Position numbers and translations under genes: made by a program
The notes under the pieces: model-generated
The model's database searches: none
Told to the model about the DNA's origin: nothing
What the model saw: only the letters and a program-made list of their open reading frames with translations
Shown here: piece after piece, positions 53,076 to 61,191 of the stretch
How the letters are laid out: each line of letters starts with the position of its first letter
Position numbering within the stretch: position 1 is the first letter of the stretch
DNA from: CAYTLW01 sp964438735
Lineage (GTDB): Bacteria; Myxococcota_A; UBA9042
Direction: 5' to 3'
DNA length: 64,000 nucleotides
Assembly (NCBI GenBank): GCA_964438735.1
Contig: CAYTLW010000026.1
Location: forward strand, 1-64,000

Positions 53076-54569
53076 TCAGCGCACGAAACGCGCGACCGTC
53101 TCGATGTGCCAGGCATGTGGGAACATATCCACAGGCTCAGCCCCAACCAACCGATACCCCGCCTTCCGCAACGCCACCGCATCCCGCGCCAACGCCGCCG
53201 GATTGCAGCTCACATAGACCAGCCGCGACGCCGCCAACCCGGCTACCAGCCGCAGCGCCGCCGGCAGTAGCCCCGAACGAGGCGGATCGACCACGGCCAC
53301 ATCGTCATCGCAGAGGCCGGCAAACTCCTCGCTCGCCAGTGCCTCGCCCACGTCTCCGCAGATGAAGCGCGCGTTGTCGACCCCATTGCGAACCGCGTTG
53401 CGCCGCGCATCTTCCACCGCGTCCGGCTGCATCTCGATACCGACCACCTCGCTGGCCGCCGGCGCCAGGCATAAGCCGATGGTTCCCGTGCCGCAGTACA
53501 GGTCCAGCACCCGGCCGGAGATCGGCGCATCGCCTTGCACGACCGCGTCCATCACCCGGCCGTACAGCACCTCTGCCTGACGCGTATTGGGCTGGAAGAA
53601 CGCCCGCGGGTGCACATCGAAGAGCAGCTCGCGACCGCCGGGCAGGCGCAGCCGCTCCTGCAAATGCGGCTGGCCAGCCAGCAGATGTTCCTCCATACGG
53701 GTTCGCTGGCCGCGCTGGGCATATCGTTGGGTCCAGTAGAGGCTGTCGATCGGCACGGCCTGGCGCAGTCCAGCGACAAAGTCGGCGAAGGCCTGGGCAA
53801 CCTGCGCGGCGGGTCGTTCGCCGTGACGGGTCTGCACCTGCTCGGCCTCGCCCGTGACCAACTCCGCCAGGCGCTGGCCGGTGCGCTTGCCCTCGCGCAC
53901 CAGCAGGGTGCGCAGCCAGCCGGTCCGGCGGCGTTCATTGTGCGCCTGCAGCCCCTCGGCCCTGGCCCACTCGGCCACCGCTCGAACCAGCGTGGAGGCC
54001 TCGTCCGATTGCAGATGACAACGCGCCAGGTCGACCACCTCGTAGCGTCGTCGTGGCGGGTGCAAACCCAGACCCAGGTCGCCGCCGGCATCGCCAAAGG
54101 AGTACTCCATCTTGTTGCGATGGCCCCAGGGCGGTTGGCAAGGAATCACCCGCTCCACCAGGTCGCTGTCGAAGCCGTTGGCCTTGAGCTGGTCGCGAAC
54201 CCATTGACCCTTGAGCACCAGTTGCCGCGCATAGTCCAACCCCTGCAACGAGCAGCCGCCGCAGGCTGGGTCTTGCCGGTCCGGATGCCATGCGTGGCTG
54301 CAACGGGGCTCGATTCGGTCGCTGGAGATCTCCAGCAGACGGGTGACCTCACCGCTGAGCACCCGGCGACGACGGCCGTGCATCCGCAACTCGACCTTCT
54401 CTCCAGGGAGGGCACCGCGAACCCGTACATCAAATGACACGGGCCGCCGATCCGGTCCGACCAGCGCCGCCCAACGGCCGCGACCGAGGCCGCCGTCGGC
54501 GATGGAATCGACAGCGACTTCCAGCAGGTCACCTGGGCGGGGATTGCGCGACCGCTCGGGAAGGTTCAC
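53076..54569 (-). CDS. rlmD: 23S rRNA (uracil-5)-methyltransferase, RlmD/RumA type
   Basis: The enzyme methylates uridine of 23S rRNA (U1939 in E. coli) at C5 using SAM. The 497-residue protein has an N-terminal TRAM domain, iron-sulfur-type cysteines (Cys90, Cys103, Cys106), D-L-Y-C-G-T-G-T-I-G for SAM, V-D-P-P-R-S-G and Y-V-S-C-N-P-A-A-L-A-R-D with the catalytic Cys. The gap between the first two cluster cysteines (12 residues) is longer than the usual five. The start is GTG, with AGGAG seven bases upstream; the open frame before it is not protein-like. Which of U747, U1939 or tRNA U54 is the target cannot be settled here. Confidence 0.88.
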   Translation of the reverse strand: MNLPERSRNPRPGDLLEVAVDSIADGGLGRGRWAALVGPDRRPVSFDVRVRGALPGEKVELRMHGRRRRVLSGEVTRLLEISSDRIEPRCSHAWHPDRQDPACGGCSLQGLDYARQLVLKGQWVRDQLKANGFDSDLVERVIPCQPPWGHRNKMEYSFGDAGGDLGLGLHPPRRRYEVVDLARCHLQSDEASTLVRAVAEWARAEGLQAHNERRRTGWLRTLLVREGKRTGQRLAELVTGEAEQVQTRHGERPAAQVAQAFADFVAGLRQAVPIDSLYWTQRYAQRGQRTRMEEHLLAGQPHLQERLRLPGGRELLFDVHPRAFFQPNTRQAEVLYGRVMDAVVQGDAPISGRVLDLYCGTGTIGLCLAPAASEVVGIEMQPDAVEDARRNAVRNGVDNARFICGDVGEALASEEFAGLCDDDVAVVDPPRSGLLPAALRLVAGLAASRLVYVSCNPAALARDAVALRKAGYRLVGAEPVDMFPHAWHIETVARFVR

Positions 54570-54702
54570 CCTGACGCTCCTGTTGAGGCCGCCCTGCCCG
54601 GCAGCCGACCGGGGGGGGGCGGAGACCGGGCGGCGCAATCTCATCGCGCTGCACCTATGCGCATCATCCATGCGGCCGTGACCGCAGCAAGGGGGGCGAC
54701 AA
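54570..54702. promoter_or_regulatory. Divergent region with a nine-G tract
   Basis: The gap between rlmD and the PFK-2 gene includes a run of nine G (54611-54619) and CACCTATGCG further right as a possible -10. AAGGGGGG near 54690 serves as the Shine-Dalgarno for the plus-strand gene. Confidence 0.35.
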
Positions 54703-55998
54703 ATGGTTGTCGACCGGGCACCCGTCGGACGGCGTGCGACCATCGGCCGCGGACCCACCGATGAGCGCCTGGCGTTCATCATGGTCGGCCTGCCGGCGCG
54801 CGGCAAGACGTACATCGCGCGCAAGATCGGCCGCTACCTGGACTGGCTTGGCTACCGGGCCCGCGTCTTCAATGTGGGTGATTACCGTCGCCAACGCCTC
54901 GGCGCACACCACCCCTCATCCTTCTTCGATCCCGACAACGAGCACGGCCGCAAACAGCGCCGGCAGATGGCCCAGGCGGCCCTGCACGACATGCTGCATT
55001 GGCTGGAGTTGGGCGGCGAACTGGCCATCTACGACGCCACGAATACCACCCGGGAGCGCCGCGCCAACCTGCGCGATGCCTGCGAGGCGGCCGGTGTGCG
55101 CGTGGTCTACGTCGAGTCCATCTGCGAGGATCCGGACCTGATCGAGGCCAATATCCGCGCCACGAAGTTGCAGTCGCCCGACTACGAGGGCGTCGATCCC
55201 AACGTGGCGGTGGACGACTTCCGCGCCCGAATCGCGCACTACGAACGCGTCTACGAGCCCATCACCAGCGACGAGGTCACCTACATCAAGTACGTCGACG
55301 TCGGTCGGCGCATCGTGGTCAACCGCATCCAGGGCTATGTGCCGGGTAAGGTGCTGTTCTTTCTGATGAACACGCACCTCATTCCGCGGCCCATCTACTT
55401 CACACGCCATGGCGAGAGTTCGTTCAACATCGAGAATCGAATCGGCGGCGACGCCGAGTTGACCCCCGCCGGCGTGCGCTACTCACGACAGTTGGCCGAC
55501 TTCCTGACGCAACGCCTCGACAGCGGCGTGACGCCCACCGTACTGACCAGCACCTTGCGCCGGACCATCGACACCGCCTCCACGCTGCCCTGGCCATCCA
55601 CTCCTTGGAAGCTGCTCGACGAGATCGACGCCGGGGTGTGCAACGGGCTGACCTACGACCAGATCGCCAGTCGACTGCCCAACGAATTCGCAGCCCGGAC
55701 GGCGGATAAGTTCAACTACCGATACCCCAATGGCGAGTCCTATCGCGACGTGATCGGCCGTGTGGACCCGCTGATTATCGAGCTCGAGCGCCGGCAATCG
55801 CCGGTGGTTGTGGTGGCCCACCAGGCGGTTTTGCGGGTACTCTACGCCTACTTCATGGACAAACCCGCCCAGGATTGCCCGTACCTGCCTGTGCCCCTGA
55901 ACACCGTTATCGAGCTCACGCCGGGGCCCTATGGCTACCAGGAACAACGGCATGAGCTCCTGGTCCGCCCGGCCCGTTTTGGCAACGAGACGACCTGA
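54703..55998 (+). CDS. Bifunctional 6-phosphofructo-2-kinase / fructose-2,6-bisphosphatase-like protein
   Basis: This 431-residue protein combines both halves of the eukaryotic PFKFB enzymes. The kinase half has G-L-P-A-R-G-K-T (29-36, Walker A), F-N-V-G-D-Y-R-R, D-A-T-N-T-T-R-E-R-R and V-E-S-I-C; the phosphatase half has Y-F-T-R-H-G-E-S near 235 (phosphohistidine), G-x-A-E-L-T-P-x-G, L-D-E-I-D-A-G-V-C-N-G and V-V-V-A-H-Q-A-V-L-R. In eukaryotes it sets the fructose-2,6-bisphosphate level that controls glycolysis. Bacterial copies are uncommon and their physiological role is not settled. The regulatory N- and C-terminal extensions are short. Confidence 0.9.
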   Translation: MVVDRAPVGRRATIGRGPTDERLAFIMVGLPARGKTYIARKIGRYLDWLGYRARVFNVGDYRRQRLGAHHPSSFFDPDNEHGRKQRRQMAQAALHDMLHWLELGGELAIYDATNTTRERRANLRDACEAAGVRVVYVESICEDPDLIEANIRATKLQSPDYEGVDPNVAVDDFRARIAHYERVYEPITSDEVTYIKYVDVGRRIVVNRIQGYVPGKVLFFLMNTHLIPRPIYFTRHGESSFNIENRIGGDAELTPAGVRYSRQLADFLTQRLDSGVTPTVLTSTLRRTIDTASTLPWPSTPWKLLDEIDAGVCNGLTYDQIASRLPNEFAARTADKFNYRYPNGESYRDVIGRVDPLIIELERRQSPVVVVAHQAVLRVLYAYFMDKPAQDCPYLPVPLNTVIELTPGPYGYQEQRHELLVRPARFGNETT

Positions 55999-56033
55999 GC
56001 GGGCGGCATGTCGCCGCCGAGAGGCCCTGCACG

Positions 56034-56969
<936 letters not shown>

Positions 56970-56993
56970 CGTCCGCCGCGTCGAGACTTCCCG

Positions 56994-57815
56994 TCACGCC
57001 CCCAGCTCCTGCAAGCGGCTGCGGCGGGTACCCGGCAACAGGATCTGGCGGGCGGCATATTGCAACATGCCGAAGAGGCTGGCGTGGCCGACCTGGATCA
57101 CCTCGTCGCCGGCGTCGAAGTCCATCAACGCCCGATAGAAGCGGTTCAACACCCCCTCGCGGTGGTAGAAGCGCACGTCCTGCTCGCCCTTCAAGAAGAC
57201 GCTATCGGGCGGATTGCTGCCGCGCATGATGAAGGTATCCGGCTCGAAGACAGCGTCCGTTGCGATGCAGATCTCCTCGCGATGACGACGCGCGATCTGG
57301 GCGGCGATGCGCCGATGACGCCAGGTGGGCGGCAGGGCGTAGAAGGGCGAGGGATGTACATCATCGAAGTGCAGCGCCACGTTGCCCAGGCTGCTCAAGA
57401 CGCAGGCGACATTGGACACCCAGACCTTGTCGAAGGGGCGCCGCAACAGGGTGCGGACCAGCACCGTCGAGGTCAGTTTGTGGGTCAATCGTGCGCCGCG
57501 ATCGTCGTTGCCGACGCAGGTCAGGCCCAGGTGCAGGACCTCGCCCACCTCTTCGATGTCCAGCAGCAGGGCGGCGCAGAAGCCGGCGCAGCGCCAGCCA
57601 TCGGGCCGGGCGGCATCCCTTCGCCAGGCGACGGCGATGACGTTGCGGGCCAGGATCTCCCGCTCGCCGGACAGGCATTGATAGCGCGGTGCATCGCCCA
57701 GGGCGTCATCGGCCACCTCGCGCAGGTGCTCGACCAGGCGGGCGAGGCGGTCGTCATCCAGGTATTGCCCCGGACGGAACAGGTACTCGATGCGGTAGTT
57801 GTTGGCCTTGCTCAT
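56994..57815 (-). CDS. Possible GNAT-like acyltransferase, paired with PlsC
   Basis: This 273-residue protein starts at an ATG with GGAGG five bases upstream. It has a fold pattern reminiscent of GNAT enzymes: strand F-C-A-A-L-L-L-D-I then L-H-L-G-L-T-C-V then D-D-R-G-A-R-L-T-H-K-L (the R-x-x-G-x-G/A acyl-CoA region) and a long strand-rich middle. No family was recognised with certainty. Its start lies 62 bases inside the end of the PlsC gene. A GNAT/PlsC pair is what ornithine-lipid synthesis (OlsB/OlsA) looks like, but this is only a hypothesis. Confidence 0.65.
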   Translation of the reverse strand: MSKANNYRIEYLFRPGQYLDDDRLARLVEHLREVADDALGDAPRYQCLSGEREILARNVIAVAWRRDAARPDGWRCAGFCAALLLDIEEVGEVLHLGLTCVGNDDRGARLTHKLTSTVLVRTLLRRPFDKVWVSNVACVLSSLGNVALHFDDVHPSPFYALPPTWRHRRIAAQIARRHREEICIATDAVFEPDTFIMRGSNPPDSVFLKGEQDVRFYHREGVLNRFYRALMDFDAGDEVIQVGHASLFGMLQYAARQILLPGTRRSRLQELGA

Positions 57816-58605
57816 GGCTACCTCCAGGTTGAAGTCGGGCGCTCGGGTTCTCCATCTGTATGAGGCGGTCGCCGATCCACAGTTCGGCCGCCTCGCGCAA
57901 CGCGGTGCCGTCGCGGTCGGCCAGAGTCGGACCAAAGGCCACGATCACCTCGACCGTCGGCCTGCGAAACAGGGTCAGGAAATGGCTGAAGAAGGTGTCG
58001 CCGACGACGTAGGCGGCGCGGGCAGGACGGCAGACGATAGCCACTGGCTGAACGCGCAGGTCGGCTCTTGCGGCGTCGATGAAGAAGCCCGCCCGGAATG
58101 GCAGCAGCCCGGGACCCGTCGTCGTCGTGCCCTCCGGGAACAGGGCGACGCGCCGGCCCTCGGCGATGGCGGTCTGCAGATCCATGCGGGCCTGTCGCCG
58201 GCTGCCGGCGGACTCACGTTGAACGAAGAGCGTGCCCGCGCGCGCGGCGGCGCGGCCGAATATGGGTGTCTGGCCGACCTCGGACTTGGCCAGCAGGGAG
58301 CAGGGGGTCACCGCCAGCAGGGCGGTCACGTCGAGGTAGGAGCGGTGGTTGGCCACCAGGGCCGCAGCGTCGGGATCGGGCCGGCCATGCACCGTCATGC
58401 GCACACCCAGGGCCCGGTGCAATCGCCGCGCCCAGCGGGTCGACTCGACGCCCCCGGACCTGCCCCCGCGTGCTGCGGGGAGCAGGGCCAGGCGCGCCAC
58501 AGAGGTCAAGGTGATGGCCGCCAACCGCCCCAAGCGCAGCCATGCGCGGAACCGACCGCACACGCCGCGGGAGAGGCATTGGATTTGGGGCAAGCGACGG
58601 ACCAT
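57754..58605 (-). CDS. PlsC-type 1-acyl-glycerol-3-phosphate acyltransferase
   Basis: This 283-residue membrane-associated protein shows the acyltransferase motifs N-H-R-S-Y-L-D (HxxxxD near residue 92) and F-P-E-G-T-T (about 157), with G-T-L-F-V-Q-R between them. It transfers acyl groups to lysophosphatidate or a similar lysolipid. A basic N-terminus precedes one hydrophobic segment. AGGAGG is six bases before the ATG. The C-terminal end overlaps the following acyltransferase-like gene by 62 bases in another frame, indicating tightly linked expression. Confidence 0.88.
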   Translation of the reverse strand: MVRRLPQIQCLSRGVCGRFRAWLRLGRLAAITLTSVARLALLPAARGGRSGGVESTRWARRLHRALGVRMTVHGRPDPDAAALVANHRSYLDVTALLAVTPCSLLAKSEVGQTPIFGRAAARAGTLFVQRESAGSRRQARMDLQTAIAEGRRVALFPEGTTTTGPGLLPFRAGFFIDAARADLRVQPVAIVCRPARAAYVVGDTFFSHFLTLFRRPTVEVIVAFGPTLADRDGTALREAAELWIGDRLIQMENPSARLQPGGSHEQGQQLPHRVPVPSGAIPG

Positions 58606-58791
58606 TCCATCCCTCCTGACGAGTCCTCGCTGGACTCATGGTCAAGATGGACGGCGGCCGTGAACAGCGCTCAGACGCGCTGTGACGTCAAAGGGAATTG
58701 GCGGTGAAATGCATGTGAACAGGCGACCGGCAGATGGCGCGCTACAGAGACGTCGCGGGGAGGTAGTCTCGCGAAGCGGAGCTTGGGGTGT

Positions 58792-58817
58792 GGCCCGAAA
58801 ACGACGTTTTTCGGGCC
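58792..58817 (-). terminator. Bidirectional-type terminator after the DUF1566 gene
   Basis: GGCCCGAAAA (58792-58801) and TTTTCGGGCC (58808-58817) make a perfect 10-base-pair stem with a 6-base loop and A/T tracts at the loop side. It lies 30 bases beyond the stop of the minus-strand DUF1566 gene. Confidence 0.65.
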
Positions 58818-58818
58818 G

Positions 58819-58842
58819 AGGGGGATTGCCCGCAATTCCCCT
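58819..58842 (-). terminator. Second hairpin just after the DUF1566 stop
   Basis: GGGGATTGC and GCAATTCCCC pair with one bulge around a CC loop, ending 6 bases from the stop codon. Together with the neighbouring stem it gives two stacked hairpins. Confidence 0.45.
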
Positions 58843-58847
58843 GAAAA

Positions 58848-59459
58848 CTACTGCACACAACGGACGTCGAACTTGCCGTCGAAGAACTGGTAGCCCGTGC
58901 CCCCGCCTTCAAAGTCCACAGCATACCCTTGCTTGTTGTTGATCTTGGTCTTGGTCCAGAAGGGCGCCGAAGGTGTGTCCGGAAAAGCCACGTCGTCGAT
59001 GGCCGGGTTGGTGGTGGAGTGCAGCACCAGGGTCTCGAGCTCGTCCTTGTCGGGCAGCCGCCAGTCGAAGAGTTTGCCGTGCAACTGATCGTTGAGGACC
59101 AGGGCAGCGCAGTAATCGCCTGCATCCGCCCGAGTTCGCTTGACGCCGTCCAGGATGCGCTGCCAGAAGAGTCCGGTCGTCTTGTCCAGGACCACCACGC
59201 TGGTTTTGGGATCGTAGTCCAGATCGGCCGGCGCCTTGCCGCCGCCATCGCCGGTCTTTTCGTCGGTGCATATGGCCACGCGCCAGGTGCCATCGGAGCG
59301 GCAGCGAACGATGACGGTCTCGTCTTCGCAGACGAGCTTCTTGCTCTCGCCCGGTTCGCATTCCTCGGCGCCGCAGCCACTCAGTGACGCGGTGCACAGC
59401 AGGGCAAAGGCCAGGCCGGCGACGAGCGCTGCGCGGGCGGGGGACGCGTGGGTCGACAT
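58848..59459 (-). CDS. DUF1566 (Lcl C-terminal type) lipoprotein
   Basis: This 203-residue protein has a signal ending SLSGC (Cys29). It then has a short Cys-containing segment (C-E-P-G-E-S-K-K-L-V-C, V-I-V-R-C), D-K-T-T-G-L-F-W-Q-R and D-W-R-L-P-D-K-D-E-L-E-T-L with a C-terminal V-R-C-V, which define DUF1566/Legionella collagen-like C-terminal domains. These are surface domains in many Myxococcota lipoproteins, with carbohydrate or protein binding suspected. AGGAGG is six bases from the ATG. Two hairpins follow its stop. Confidence 0.88.
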   Translation of the reverse strand: MSTHASPARAALVAGLAFALLCTASLSGCGAEECEPGESKKLVCEDETVIVRCRSDGTWRVAICTDEKTGDGGGKAPADLDYDPKTSVVVLDKTTGLFWQRILDGVKRTRADAGDYCAALVLNDQLHGKLFDWRLPDKDELETLVLHSTTNPAIDDVAFPDTPSAPFWTKTKINNKQGYAVDFEGGGTGYQFFDGKFDVRCVQ

Positions 59460-59495
59460 GGGGTACCTCCTGGCGTGCGACTACGTTAGCGCAAT

Positions 59496-59513
59496 CTGGC
59501 GCCTGGGCGCCAG
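59496..59513. repeat. Palindrome between divergent DUF1566 and aldehyde dehydrogenase genes
   Basis: CTGGCGCC (59496-59503), TG, GGCGCCAG (59506-59513) form a perfect 8-base inverted repeat 36 bases before the DUF1566 start and well upstream of the dehydrogenase. It could be an operator or a hairpin. Confidence 0.35.
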
Positions 59514-59638
59514 CGTCACCGCGGACTGACGGCGCCTCCCCAACATCTTCGCACGGATGCCGGTTGGACGCTGATCACGCGGGCTTGGCGCGACTATGCT
59601 GCGCGCCACGCCGCCTCGCGGACCGAACAGGAGGGCCC

Positions 59639-61135
59639 ATGACCACCTCGCTGACACCTGTAGACGATCCCCACGCGCTCGCACGCGGACTCGCCGGTCG
59701 ACACCTGATCGACGGCTCGCTGGTGCCCGCCAGCAGCGCAGAGACCTTCGATGTGCACGCGCCCGCCACCATGGCCGTCATCGGCGGCGCGGCGGCTGGT
59801 GGCGCAGAAGATGTCGATCGCGCGGTGACCAGCGCCAAGCGGGCTCAGAAGGCCTGGGCGGCCAGGTCGGCGCGCGAACGGGGCAAGCTGGTGGCCGCCT
59901 GTGGGCGCTTGCTGGAGGCCCACGTACAGGAGCTGGGCCGGCTGACCGCGCTGGAGACCGGCAAAGCGTTGCGCACCGAGAGCCGAGTCGAGGCCTCGGT
60001 GCTGGCCGATGTCTTCGTCTACTACGGCGGTCTCGCTTCGGAGCTGCAGGGCAGCACGGTGCCCTTCAATCCATCGATGTTGACGCTGACCCTGCGCGAG
60101 CCCATCGGCGTCATCGGCGCCATCATCCCGTGGAACGCGCCGCTGCTGCTCATGGCGCTCAAGGTCGCACCGGCGCTGGTCGCGGGCAACGCGGTGGTCC
60201 TCAAGACCGCCGAGGAGGCCCCCTTTGGTGCCCTGCAGGTGGCGCGCATCATGCAGCAGGTGCTGCCGGCTGGCGTGCTCAACGTGCTCTCTGGCGACGG
60301 ACCGGGCTGTGGTGGGCCGCTCTGTCAGCACCCGGATGTGGGCAAGATCACCTTCACGGGCTCGGTGGAGACCGGTCGCATCATCTACCGCGCCGCGGCC
60401 GAAAAGCTCATCCCGGTGACCCTGGAGCTGGGCGGCAAGAGTCCGATGATTGTCATGGATGACGCCGATCTCGATCGCGCGGTAGCCGGCGCGGTCGGCG
60501 GCATGCGCTTCACCCGCCAGGGCCAGAGCTGCACCGCCGCCAGCCGCATGTTCGTGCACGAGCGCTTGCACGACGCCTTCATTGACCGTTTGCGCACAGC
60601 CGTGGACGCCATGGCCATGGGCGACCCCATGGACGAAGCCACCGATATCGGCACGGTCATCTCGGAGCGTCAGCTGGCCACGGTTCAGCGCTACATCGAG
60701 TTGGGCCGCGGTCTGTCCGGTGTGACCACCATCGAGTGCTCCCAGCTGCCGACCGATGCGCACCTCGCTGACGGACTCTTCGTGCGGCCCGTGCTCTTCA
60801 CCGGCATGTCCCACGAGGCGCCGCCGGCACGTGAGGAGATCTTCGGCCCGGTCACCTGCATCTTCCCGTTTTCGGACTATGAGCAGGCCCTGGCCATGGC
60901 CAACGACAGCCCCTATGGCCTGGCGGCGACCATCTGGACGAAGGACCTGAAGATCGCCCTGGACGCCATCCATCGGCTGGAGGCGGGTTTTGTGCAGGTC
61001 AACCAGAACCTGGTGGTGCAGCCCATGCTGGCCTATGGCGGGGTCAAGCATTCGGGGCTGGGCAAGGAGGCGTCGCTGGAGGCGATGCTCAATCACTTCA
61101 CGCATAGCAAGACGGTGTTGATGAACATGACCTGA
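59639..61135 (+). CDS. NAD(P)-dependent aldehyde dehydrogenase
   Basis: This 498-residue protein has the ALDH set: I-I-P-W-N-A-P-L near 150 (catalytic Asn region), F-T-G-S-V-E-T-G for the cofactor, L-E-L-G-G-K-S-P with the general-base Glu near 264, and G-Q-S-C-T-A-A-S-R with catalytic Cys298. It would oxidise an aldehyde to an acid; substrate is not predictable, though it groups with betaine/succinate-semialdehyde-type ALDHs by general appearance. TATGCT (59595-59600) and AGGAGG (four bases from ATG) give normal expression signals. Confidence 0.93.
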   Translation: MTTSLTPVDDPHALARGLAGRHLIDGSLVPASSAETFDVHAPATMAVIGGAAAGGAEDVDRAVTSAKRAQKAWAARSARERGKLVAACGRLLEAHVQELGRLTALETGKALRTESRVEASVLADVFVYYGGLASELQGSTVPFNPSMLTLTLREPIGVIGAIIPWNAPLLLMALKVAPALVAGNAVVLKTAEEAPFGALQVARIMQQVLPAGVLNVLSGDGPGCGGPLCQHPDVGKITFTGSVETGRIIYRAAAEKLIPVTLELGGKSPMIVMDDADLDRAVAGAVGGMRFTRQGQSCTAASRMFVHERLHDAFIDRLRTAVDAMAMGDPMDEATDIGTVISERQLATVQRYIELGRGLSGVTTIECSQLPTDAHLADGLFVRPVLFTGMSHEAPPAREEIFGPVTCIFPFSDYEQALAMANDSPYGLAATIWTKDLKIALDAIHRLEAGFVQVNQNLVVQPMLAYGGVKHSGLGKEASLEAMLNHFTHSKTVLMNMT

Positions 61136-61178
61136 GCCCGCCGTCAGCCCCCCGCTGCACGCGGAGGCTGGAATCGGG

Positions 61179-61184
61179 TACCCT
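61179..61184 (+). promoter_or_regulatory. -10-like TACCCT immediately before the Cys-repeat gene
   Basis: TACCCT ends 7 bases before the GTG start with no Shine-Dalgarno, as expected of a leaderless mRNA. No good -35 is visible. Confidence 0.35.
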
Positions 61185-61191
61185 GCGGGCC

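Larger units (their letters stand above)
58606..58847. other. Intergenic region between PlsC and DUF1566 genes
   Basis: The left 180 bases show nothing recognisable beyond the PlsC ribosome site and an A/T-richer patch near 58690. The right part holds two hairpins, annotated separately. No small RNA or ORF could be supported. Confidence 0.4.
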
